NCBI GenBank assembly: GCA_949825045.1
Contig: OX463835.1
Coordinates: 23,143,201-23,207,200, forward strand
Reading direction: 5' to 3'
Length of the DNA: 64,000 bases
Source of the DNA: Argyresthia goedartella
Lineage: Eukaryota > Arthropoda > Insecta > Lepidoptera > Argyresthiidae
Positions 35,039 to 43,837 of this stretch are shown here, piece after piece. The number at the start of each line of letters is the position of its first letter. Within the stretch, counting starts at the first letter, position 1. Both the position numbers and the translations under genes were made by a program. The notes below the pieces were generated by a model that ran no database searches, was not told where the DNA came from, and saw only the letters and a list, made by a program, of their open reading frames with translations.

Positions 35039-36730
35039 TGTAGCGCTGGATTTTCAGTCCATTTACATAGGTTTAAACAGTTGGATTTATGAGAGGAAGA
35101 TACAGGTATCGCCATCTGGCGGCAGCCTTAACAATGCTTACATTGGGGGAGCCATCTCGCTGCGCGTCGAACAGTATCGATCCAAGTGGTTACGGTGGAA
35201 CGCCGCTAGAGGGCGCCACCACTCTTAGTGTTGCCCTCGTCTTTTTGTTCCCATGTTGTCGGGAAAATTTAACTACAGCTGGCGGAGTGAACAATTATTT
35301 TCAGGCGGGAATCGCTGCCGTGTACCCTAAATGTTGGTGGGGACGCGTCCTGAATGTAAGGTGCAGGAACTGACAGCGGAACGGGAGCTAGATAGAAATT
35401 TCGCCCGGCTAATTTACTGTCGCAATCGGCGACGTGAACTTGTCATGGGGGGCTTTCAGCGCGAAGGTGGTATCCCTGATGGAAAGATTGTTCGCGAAGA
35501 TTTTGGTTATAAATATGCGCCCCAAGCCGGTGGGAGGCTTTTTTTTTTCGACGAGAGTGCCGCGAGAGGCACACCGCTTGAGGTGGTAGAAGGAGGAACC
35601 ACTGACAAGAAACCTTGCCCCTTTTTGCTCCGGGGACGGAGAGAGCGTGCCGTGGTGGACGCGTAGCGGAAGGAGGTTGTTCCCACGTGTGGTGAGGTGG
35701 CTGACGCATCGGCTCGCTAAATCCAACCCTGCCGAAGACGGGATTTTGGGAGCCGCCAAGGTGACCCGTGCTGGGTGCACCCCGTGGTAGCGGGCGAGGT
35801 ACATCCTGAATATATAAGGTGAGAAATTTCCATCTTCCATGGTTCGCATCGCGCGCTTACTAACCTGCCCCAGTAGATTTCTCGTTACTTCTCCATAACG
35901 CGGCCCTAGTCGCTCATCATGGTCGATTGACCTAGTCTTAGGTAACGTCGACGCAGTGATTCAACTTCCTTAGGCATTCCCTGTGGTCCAGTGGCCAAAC
36001 CAAGAGGTTTTATTAAATATAATTGCATCATGGGGCTGGACCACGGCCAGGGTGATTTTGTAAATAGGTTAGTTTGTGACATTTGTTAGTGTATTGCAAA
36101 CCGAATATAGATTTTCCTTGTAGTAGATTAAGGCTTATGCACCTAAGAATAGACCTTGCCCGTGTGTTTTGATAATTTTGTGTAATTTGAAGGAATATAA
36201 ATTTTCCCTGCGGTAGATTAAGGCTTATGCACCTAAGAATAGACCTTGCCCGTGTGTTTTGATAATTTTGTGTAATTTGAAGGAATATAAATTTTCCCTG
36301 CGGTAGATTAAGGCCTGGGCACCTGAGAAATAGACCTTGCCCGTGTGTTTGGTTAATTTTGTGTAATTTTAAGTCGGGGAGCTCTTAATTAAGGCCCGTG
36401 GTGTACATTGTGAACTTAGGGCCAGTCGCTAAGTAGATTTTTCTCCTAATTCCAGTACATAAGATCCCGCATGGCGCCTGTACTGCCAGTGTAGCTGGTG
36501 ACGCCCTGCTTGTTACTGTTACGCTGATCTTCCCTGCGGGGGGGGCAGACCTGAAGAAACAAGGGTCGAGATAAGTGTAGAATTAAGGACGTGTATTATT
36601 TAAATAGGACGGCCACTAAGAGAGAACCCCCCCTTGTTTTCTTTAACAAATGTTCAGGAAATAAAACTTGAGAACCAGAATCTCTTCTTTTACTGACAGG
36701 AACTAGTACCCCCAGAAAAACGAGGCTACA
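35039..36730 (+). repeat. element B 5' LTR
   Basis: 1692 bp. Candidate promoter signals are ttataaatatg near 35507 and tatataaggt near 35811. The polyadenylation signal aataaa is near 36660. Several apparent reading frames inside it (for example 35849-35409 reverse) are repeated in the other LTR and are not genes. Confidence 0.92.
36105..36373 (+). repeat. 90-bp tandem repeat, three units, in element B 5' LTR
   Basis: The phrase gtagattaaggc recurs at 36123, 36213 and 36303, an exact 90-bp period. The second unit is nearly identical to the first and the third is diverged (cctgggcacctgag). The same array is in the other LTR at 38630-38898. Confidence 0.9.
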
Positions 36731-36732
36731 AT

Positions 36733-36747
36733 TGGCGCCCGAACAGG
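36733..36747 (+). other. element B primer-binding site, tRNA-Lys type
   Basis: tggcgcccgaacagg, two bases after the LTR, equals the start of the well-known tRNA-Lys primer site used by several retroviruses and retrotransposons. It would prime minus-strand DNA synthesis. Confidence 0.8.
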
Positions 36748-36888
36748 TTTTTCTCTCTTGGTGGTTGTGTAAACCTGTGTTCTGGTCTTTCGCTCAGTAC
36801 ACATGGCCGTTTCTATACTTTAGTTTTTGTATTTTGAGGCGGATTGTTAATTGTTGTTATTGTGTTATCGTGTGTGACCGGGCCACAA

Positions 36889-37031
36889 TGGCAACTTTTG
36901 AAGATAGGCCGATTAATTTTAATTTACTGCATAAGGACGAGTTAGAATATGAAGTTGAACTTCGTGGGGGAAAGCCAGCCCCAACCGTCACGGAACTGCG
37001 TTCCCAGATCCGAAAATTAAACATTTACTGA
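36889..37031 (+). pseudogene. element B gag N-terminal fragment
   Basis: An ATG at 36889 opens 47 codons (MATFEDRPINFNLLHKDELE then VELRGGKPAPTVTELRSQIR), which looks like the SAP-like start of a Gypsy gag. A stop at 37029-37031 falls exactly at the start of the duplicated LTR end, so the frame was cut by that rearrangement. The larger frame beginning at 36732 runs through the primer site and is not a credible start. Confidence 0.65.
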
Positions 37032-37070
37032 CAGGAACTAGTACCCCCAGAAAAACGAGGCTACAATTGT
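37027..37070 (+). repeat. duplicated end of element B LTR inside its interior
   Basis: The 44 bases from ttactgacaggaactagtac to gaggctacaatt are also found at the 5' LTR end (36689-36732) and, up to the LTR terminus, at the 3' LTR end. After it the sequence differs (gtcatgcg instead of ggcgcccg). This looks like a template switch during reverse transcription that deleted most of the interior. Confidence 0.85.
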
Positions 37071-37563
37071 CATGCGACCCACGAGTAAACCCCGTGAGTA
37101 GTGTTGTGAGTGTTGGTAATTTTCGCTCATCAGCGATCGTTGGTCCGGCTGCGTCGCCCCGTCGCGGAGTTCTGCGCAGCAATGCCCACGTAGCTGGTGA
37201 AAGATTGGGGATAAATACAGGCGCTTCGCCAAGTCACAGCGCCGCCTATAGGAGCCGAGTATTCCGCCGTAGGCCCAGATAAGCCGTTCCGGAACAACAC
37301 CTGGAACGGTGATGCCAAGGAAATAGTTTCCATTGTATCATTGTTGTATGTTGTGACAGCTGTACTGTTTAGCTTGTTATTTTGTTTGGTCCCTCAAGAG
37401 TCTTCGGCCGGATCATGAGGTCTTTTGGTTTTGTGTGTCGTAGGCACTTCGTTTTTTTTGGTATTGTGGATGTTGGAGGGTTTGTTTTGTTGGGGGGCGG
37501 TGTTCTCGGATGGGGTCATCCGTAGGATTCCCTGCGTGAATCCTATTTTGGCTTGGGGGGTAC
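37071..37563 (+). other. element B remaining interior
   Basis: A 71-codon frame (37067-37282) is Ser/Arg-rich, without a known motif. The rest is non-coding. The ggcttggggggtac just before the 3' LTR (37550-37563) may serve as the polypurine tract. Confidence 0.5.
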
Positions 37564-39255
37564 TGTAGCGCTGGATTTTCAGTCCATTTACATAGGTTTA
37601 AACAGTTGGATTTATGAGAGGAAGATACAGGTATCGCCATCTGGCGGCAGCCGTAACAATGCTTACATTGGGGGAGCCATCTCGCTGCGCGTCGAACAGT
37701 ATCGATCCAAGTGGTTACGGTGGAACGCCGCTAGAGGGCGCCACCACTCTTAGTGTTGCCCTCGTCTTTTTGTTCCCATGTTGTCGGGAAAATTTAACTA
37801 CAGCTGGCGGAGTGAACAATTATTTTCAGGCGGGAATCGCTGCCGTGTACCCTAAATGTTGGTGGGGACGCGTCCTGAATGTAAGGTGCAGGAACTGACA
37901 GCGGAACGGGAGCTAGATAGAAATTTCGCCCGGCTAATTTACTGTCGCAATCGGCGACGTGAACTTGTCATGGGGGGCTTTCAGCGCGAAGGTGGTATCC
38001 CTGATGGAAAGATTGTTCGCGAAGATTTTGGTTATAAATATGCGCCCCAAGCCGGTGGGAGGCTTTTTTTTTTCGACGAGAGTGCCGCGAGAGGCACACC
38101 GCTTGAGGTGGTAGAAGGAGGAACCACTGACAAGAAACCTTGCCCCTTTTTGCTCCGGGGACGGAGAGAGCGTGCCGTGGTGGACGCGTAGCGGAAGGAG
38201 GTTGTTCCCACGTGTGGTGAGGTGGCTGACGCATCGGCTCGCTAAATCCAACCCTGCCGAAGACGGGATTTTGGGAGCCGCCAAGGTGACCCGTGCTGGG
38301 TGCACCCCGTGGTAGCGGGCGAGGTACATCCTGAATATATAAGGTGAGAAATTTCCATCTTCCATGGTTCGCATCGCGCGCTTACTAACCTGCCCCAGTA
38401 GATTTCTCGTTACTTCTCCATAACGCGGCCCTAGTCGCTCATCATGGTCGATTGACCTAGTCTTAGGTAACGTCGACGCAGTGATTCAACTTCCTTAGGC
38501 ATTCCCTGTGGTCCAGTGGCCAAACCAAGAGGTTTTATTAAATATAATTGCATCATGGGGCTGGACCACGGCCAGGGTGATTTTGTAAATAGGTTAGTTT
38601 GTGACATTTGTTAGTGTATTGCAAACCGAATATAGATTTTCCTTGTAGTAGATTAAGGCTTATGCACCTAAGAATAGACCTTGCCCGTGTGTTTTGATAA
38701 TTTTGTGTAATTTGAAGGAATATAAATTTTCCCTGCGGTAGATTAAGGCTTATGCACCTAAGAATAGACCTTGCCCGTGTGTTTTGATAATTTTGTGTAA
38801 TTTGAAGGAATATAAATTTTCCCTGCGGTAGATTAAGGCCTGGGCACCTGAGAAATAGACCTTGCCCGTGTGTTTGGTTAATTTTGTGTAATTTTAAGTC
38901 GGGGAGCTCTTAATTAAGGCCCGTGGTGTACATTGTGAACTTAGGGCCAGTCGCTAAGTAGATTTTTCTCCTAATTCCAGTACATAAGATCCCGCATGGC
39001 GCCTGTACTGCCAGTGTAGCTGGTGACGCCCTGCTTGTTACTGTTACGCTGATCTTCCCTGCGGGGGGGGCAGACCTGAAGAAACAAGGGTCGAGATAAG
39101 TGTAGAATTAAGGACGTGTATTATTTAAATAGGACGGCCACTAAGAGAGAACCCCCCCTTGTTTTCTTTAACAAATGTTCAGGAAATAAAACTTGAGAAC
39201 CAGAATCTCTTCTTTTACTGACAGGAACTAGTACCCCCAGAAAAACGAGGCTACA
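37564..39255 (+). repeat. element B 3' LTR
   Basis: 1692 bp, one visible mismatch to 35039-36730. It includes the 90-bp array at 38630-38898. Confidence 0.92.
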
Positions 39256-39998
39256 AGATTTAAAGGCTTATATTAAAGTCTCGGGAGATACTTCGAGGGC
39301 TTTGATATGGGCAACGGATAGTTTGGTAGGAATTGCAAAAGTTCGAATGAGCATAAACAGAGACTCATGGCGAACCTATTCGGATTTTGAAAAAGATTTC
39401 AGAGAGGTATTCTGGGGTGATAATGAACAGGAATTAATTAAACAAAGATTCCTAACTGCGAAGTGTGATTCTAAGAAAGGTCAAAGTATGGAAGAATTCT
39501 TTGCCTCTCAATTGAATAGCATATATGAGCTTACGATACCGTTTACTGATACGGAGAAGATCAACACGATTTTCAGACAGTTGCCGCGTGATATTCAGGT
39601 AGCGTTTTTGCTAGAAAGGAACCGATGACTATACGAGATGCGGTCGAGTTCCTTCAGCATTTAGAATGGAATGTCGATGGGGGATTAAGTGCGTTGCATG
39701 GTTCGGAGACAATGAATACGAACGACGTAAGGCGGAATAGCTACATGCGTGGGCAATATCGAGCTATGCGGGTAAATACGTTACGTTATAACGCGATGAG
39801 TCGTAGGGATAATTATAACGCGGAAACGAAGGCGCGAAACGAATTTGGGACGCGCGCTCGCGGTTATTTTCGCGGTAGAGGTAGACAGCCTCAGGCTAGT
39901 TTCAAGGCAATAGGGTTCCAAAGGGGCAATGATGGTTCAGATAATACAGAGGCAGGGCAAAGTTCAAGTGACAGGAATAATGCGATAAATCAGAATTC

Positions 39999-40005
39999 AA
40001 AAAAC
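39999..40005 (+). promoter_or_regulatory. programmed -1 ribosomal frameshift site of element A
   Basis: In the gag frame the codons read tca aaa aac tag, giving the canonical slippery heptamer A AAA AAC in correct phase directly before the gag stop. A -1 slip continues as cta gtg gac in the pol frame, which is open to 43454. Ten bases downstream is a possible hairpin (gcgcg 40016-40020 with cgcgc 40028-40032, 7-base loop). A pseudoknot was not resolved. Confidence 0.75.
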
Positions 40006-43000
40006 TAGTGGACTCGCGCGGGTCGTTCGCGCTCAGATATTTATTACGGTTTGGGTGGACAGCCGATCAAATTGGAAAAAAGCATAGACTGTATGATTTG
40101 TGTAATTTGGATTCGAACGTGGGTGTGAATGAATTTATTCAATTATTAGCGCATAAAGCGCATGGATATGCCGTGTGTTTAGATGAAAAATCTAGATCGA
40201 ATTGTAGAGATCGAAATGACAGACGTTTACATACGATATTCAGAGACGACGATTCGATTGAGTGTGGGCGCGATTTATGTAGTACTTTGACATTACCTGA
40301 GATAGATGTGCGTATTGGGAATATTGTTGTAAGGAGTTTGATTGATTCGGGGAGCGAAATCAGTGTAATTAGTCGGAGAGTGTACGAAGAAGTGTGCAGT
40401 CAATTGGGAAAACCGACGGAAATACCGATTCCAAGTTTGAGAATCACATGTGCGTTCGGGGTCAGTAAAGAAAAGGTTGATAAGTTAGTTACGTTACCAT
40501 TAACAATAGGTGAATGCGTTATTGATACTCCAATGCTAGTATTAACAAGGGTGCCTAAAGATTTAATTTTGGGGTTTGATTTTATACAACAGACGCGAGC
40601 CAGTTTAATGTGTGAGGGTAATAAGAGGCTAATTATACGAAGCGCCGGGCGGATGTGTGAAATACCATTAGGTACTGGCCCTAATCAGGATTCTTGCTGT
40701 TGTACAATGGAAGTACAGAACCAAGATACCAGTAGAAATATGATAGAGGAATATGTGAATAATTCATCAATACCTGTTGAACACAAAACAAAGTTATTGC
40801 CGGTGTTAAATAAACATGCAGAGTTGTTTAGCGATAGGGTAGGTCGGACAAATAAATATATACATGAGATAAAAATGAGAGATGAAACGCCTTTCGTAAA
40901 ACGAAGCTATCCCATACCGTTCGCATATCGCGATAAAGTAACAAAACGATTGAAGGAAATGGAACAGATAGGTATTATTAGCAGGCAATCTACGGATTTC
41001 AGCAGTCCATTGACTTGTGCACTAAAGAAATCAGGGGAGGTCCGTATCCTGCTAGATGCACGACAATTAAACACGGGAATGGTTGGGGAAGTTGAAACTA
41101 CACCTTTAATGAGTGAGATATTGCAATCGGGACGCCGAATAAACTACATAGGGGTTATTGATATCAAAGATGCGTATTTTTCTATACCATTATCAGACGA
41201 ATATAAACGATACACTGGTTTTGTATATCAAGGCAGAAGTTATGATTACAACGTTTTACCTCAGGGGTTGAAAACCAGTGTGGGTTCATTTTCGAGGGCG
41301 ATGGACTTAATTTTAGGGCCAGAGGTTAGGTCATATTGTTTAAATTTTGTTGACGATTTGGCAATTTTAACTGAGGGTGACTTCAATCAGCATTTGTCTC
41401 AAGTGGACACGGTTCTGAGTAAATTGAAAGACGCGGGCTTCACATGCAAACTAAAAAAATGCGAGTTCGCACAAAAAAAGATCAAGTTATTGGGGCATAT
41501 TTTGTCTACACAAGGTTTGCAAATGGACCCGGACAAAATTGAAACACTTAAATTATATCCGTCACCCAGAACTGTCAGGCAATTGAGGGCGTTTTTGGGG
41601 TTCATAAATTACTTTAGGAGGTTTATAAAAAATTTTGGAACGTTAACACAGCCCTTGTACAATTTATTACGGTCTGGAGTTAAGATCGTCTGGAGTGCGC
41701 AGGTGCAAAGTGCTTTTGACGAGATAAAAAAACAATTCTTAGAAAGTATAATTTTGAGTCAGCCATTGGCGGGAAAAAAATATTATGTTCAATGTGACGC
41801 CAGCGCTATAGGAATTGGGGGCTATGTTTATCAATTAGATGATTCGGGCCAGGAACGAATTATAGGGTTCTGTTCGCAGGCATTTAAGGGGGCTGAAACG
41901 AGATGGGCTGTCAGTGAACAGGAAGTGTATGCAGTTAAATACACTTTAAAGCGATTTGAGATATATTTGCGGGGAGAAAAGGTTATTATTAGAACTGATG
42001 ATAAAAGTTTGACGTTCATTAAGTCGTGGACTTTATTGGGGGCACGCGTAACTAGGTGGGTTATGTTTTTAGAGCAATTCGATTACGACATAGAATTTGT
42101 GCGAGGGACTGATAATCAAATTGCCGACACGCTAAGCAGGCAAATAGCAGGACCTGGAGGCATGAATGACAGTATGAATATTCAGCCGGGAATATTCTGG
42201 TTTCAGGCATCGAATACCGCAAGTGTTATTTCGAGTTTACGGGACATTGCGAGATTACAAAGCGAAGATGAGCGGTTAAATCGAATTAGCGGTTGTATCA
42301 GACGTAGTGTGGTAGATACGGGAACGAGAGGGTTTGAAAATTACAAGCTAGTAGGTGATACGTTATATTTTCACGTGCCGAAGCGGAACGTACAGTTGCT
42401 AGTAATTCCGAAATCACTACAGGAGGAACTAATTTTACACATACATGAAGAAATAGGTCACTACGGCAGATATAAAATATTAGCACTGATGAAGGACAGA
42501 TATTATTTTCTTCATATGAGTAGGGTGATTAGCACGGTGATAAGAAGTTGTGACATATGTCAAAAGGTCAAACCAAGTACTAACAATACCGTTGGTCCTT
42601 GTACACCGGTGTTGGCGGAAAAGTTGGGTGAGAAAGTTTTCTCGGACCTTTATGGGCCATTGCCCGTAGGTAAATTCGGATATCAATATATATATGTGAT
42701 TCAAGACATTATATTATATCCAATGCGAAAAGCGACAGGTAGGAGCGTGCTCGCTTGTACAAAGAGATTTCATAGGGAAATACCTATCGAAACTATAATT
42801 ACGGACTCAGGACCACAGTTCATATCGAAAGTTTGGGAATTTGGACTCAAACAGCTAGGGATTCGGGTCACTCATACGTCGGTGTATTTTCCAAATTCTA
42901 ATAGCGTAGAAAGAGTGAATCGCGAGCTAGGTCGACTGATTAAAACTTATTGCGGCGGAAGTAATCGTAGTTGGGTCGACGTGTTACCGGACATTCAGAA

Positions 43001-43454
43001 TTGCTATAATAATATCGAACACACAAGCACAGGCTTTGCGCCTAATGAGTTAGCGTTTGGTAGGCGGGAACCGTTAACTATTGACAAGGAATTAGGTGAT
43101 GAATGGTTATTAGGTCATAGTGTGCGAGATACGGAACAGGTGCGGAATGTAGCGATAGAAAACTCTAAAAGTTCTAGTGAACGACGTAAGCGACAGGCAG
43201 ACAAACGGCGTAAGTTAGAAGTCTATCGTATAGGTGATTATGTGAAACTTAAGACTTTTGTGCGTTCAAATAAAGAACATAAAATCATGCGAAAATTTTC
43301 ATTGTTGTATAAAGGGCCTTATGTTATTTCGGCAGTGGTATATCCGAACTGTTATACTTTAGTAGATCCGGTTTCAAATGAGATATTGGGTAACTTCAAT
43401 ACTATAAATATAGCCAGGTATTATGTGATGACGAATAAGGGCGTAGATAAATAA
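40005..43454 (+). CDS. pol: element A pol: protease-RT-RNase H-integrase
   Basis: An uninterrupted frame of about 1148 codons, entered by -1 frameshifting. In order: aspartic protease (LIDSGSEISVIS, about residue 110), RT (VIDIKDAYFSIPL at 380, LPQGLKTSVGSFSRAMD at 417, catalytic FVDD at 446), RNase H (CDASAIGIGG at 596) and the integrase zinc module (HEEIGHYGR ... CDICQ, 811-850). The integrase core has DLYGPLP near 883, ITDSGPQF near 931 and NSVERVNRELGR near 965, with a basic C-terminus. The segment VIQDIILYPMRKA seems four to five residues short compared with relatives (usually a DxF(S/T)K stretch), so activity is uncertain. There is no ATG near the frame start, consistent with expression only as Gag-Pol. 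Confidence 0.9.
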   Translation, partial: LVDSRGSFALRYLLRFGWTADQIGKKHRLYDLCNLDSNVGVNEFIQLLAHKAHGYAVCLDEKSRSNCRDRNDRRLHTIFRDDDSIECGRDLCSTLTLPEIDVRIGNIVVRSLIDSGSEISVISRRVYEEVCSQLGKPTEIPIPSLRITCAFGVSKEKVDKLVTLPLTIGECVIDTPMLVLTRVPKDLILGFDFIQQTRASLMCEGNKRLIIRSAGRMCEIPLGTGPNQDSCCCTMEVQNQDTSRNMIEEYVNNSSIPVEHKTKLLPVLNKHAELFSDRVGRTNKYIHEIKMRDETPFVKRSYPIPFAYRDKVTKRLKEMEQIGIISRQSTDFSSPLTCALKKSGEVRILLDARQLNTGMVGEVETTPLMSEILQSGRRINYIGVIDIKDAYFSIPLSDEYKRYTGFVYQGRSYDYNVLPQGLKTSVGSFSRAMDLILGPEVRSYCLNFVDDLAILTEGDFNQHLSQVDTVLSKLKDAGFTCKLKKCEFAQKKIKLLGHILSTQGLQMDPDKIETLKLYPSPRTVRQLRAFLGFINYFRRFIKNFGTLTQPLYNLLRSGVKIVWSAQVQSAFDEIKKQFLESIILSQPLAGKKYYVQCDASAIGIGGYVYQLDDSGQERIIGFCSQAFKGAETRWAVSEQEVYAVKYTLKRFEIYLRGEKVIIRTDDKSLTFIKSWTLLGARVTRWVMFLEQFDYDIEFVRGTDNQIADTLSRQIAGPGGMNDSMNIQPGIFWFQASNTASVISSLRDIARLQSEDERLNRISGCIRRSVVDTGTRGFENYKLVGDTLYFHVPKRNVQLLVIPKSLQEELILHIHEEIGHYGRYKILALMKDRYYFLHMSRVISTVIRSCDICQKVKPSTNNTVGPCTPVLAEKLGEKVFSDLYGPLPVGKFGYQYIYVIQDIILYPMRKATGRSVLACTKRFHREIPIETIITDSGPQFISKVWEFGLKQLGIRVTHTSVYFPNSNSVERVNRELGRLIKTYCGGSNRSWVDVLPDIQNCYNNIEHTSTGFAPNELAFGRREPLTIDKELGDEWLLGHSVRDTEQVRNVAIENSKSSSERRKRQADKRRKLEVYRIGDYVKLKTFVRSNKEHKIMRKFSLLYKGPYVISAVVYPNCYTLVDPVSNEILGNFNTINIARYYVMTNKGVDK

Positions 43455-43837
43455 GATAGTGTATAAAAGTTATATAATTAAGCTGTAAGCTGTAAATTTG
43501 AGTAACTACTTTGTAGATTTAAGGATCTGGCATGGTTTAGAAAGGAACAAAAACAAAACAAAAAAAATTGTATATATATAGTAATACGAATTAGGATAAG
43601 TTGCGGGTAAGCGAGGTTGTATAGTTAGATAGATAAATAAGATAAGACAGGAGAGAGCTCAATCGAGTTGTGTAAATATTATATACATAATTGACAGATT
43701 CATCGGTCTGTGTACATGATTTGAGATGTCCGTACATATAGAGTAGATATGGACAAAGCATGGGTAGCATAGTGGTAATGAGATCCTTGCGCCATGTTTA
43801 ACTGAGATAAACAGTGTCTCAAGGTCTGGGAGGGGGC
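43455..43837 (+). other. element A 3' untranslated region and polypurine tract
   Basis: This is AT-rich non-coding DNA after the pol stop. No env gene is present. gggaggggg at 43828-43836, one base before the 3' LTR, is a clear polypurine tract. Confidence 0.8.

Larger units (their letters stand above)
35039..39255 (+). mobile_element. element B: young non-autonomous LTR element
   Basis: Two 1692-bp LTRs (TGTAGC...GCTACA) flank only 833 bp of interior. AGAT is duplicated at 35035-35038 and 39256-39259. The LTRs differ, as far as I can see, at a single base (T at 35128, G at 37653), so insertion is recent. The interior has a tRNA-Lys-type primer site, a 47-codon gag start and no enzyme domains. 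It therefore needs proteins from a related full element, like a large-LTR LARD/TRIM-type derivative. It disrupts element A's gag. Confidence 0.92.
34753..40008 (+). pseudogene. element A gag, interrupted by element B
   Basis: This is the capsid/RNA-binding polyprotein. It starts at the ATG at 34753 (MAGRLRKNVSRVARDD, with a helical LLTEIVNRLDSLER stretch) and is cut at 35038 by element B. It resumes at 39256 (FEKDFREVFWGDNEQELIK, a retroviral-type capsid block) in a different frame and returns to the original frame at about 39615. It ends with an Arg/Gly-rich tail (ARGYFRGRGRQPQ) and TAG at 40006. No CCHC knuckle is seen, the RGG-like tail probably replacing it. Two small compensating shifts plus B make it non-functional. 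Confidence 0.82.

Noticed and set aside
36105..36373. CRISPR-like array (regular repeats)
   Set aside because: Whole 90-bp units repeat without unique spacers, inside an LTR of a eukaryotic retroelement.
35041..38000. Host gene duplication (35.0 and 37.6 kb blocks identical)
   Set aside because: Ends TGTAGC/GCTACA, primer site and AGAT duplication show that the blocks are LTRs.
35409..38374. Paired long reading frames inside element B LTRs (for example 146 codons reverse, 111 and 94 codons forward, twice)
   Set aside because: They are identical in both LTRs, overlap on both strands and have no protein motif; they are by-products of the GC-rich LTR.
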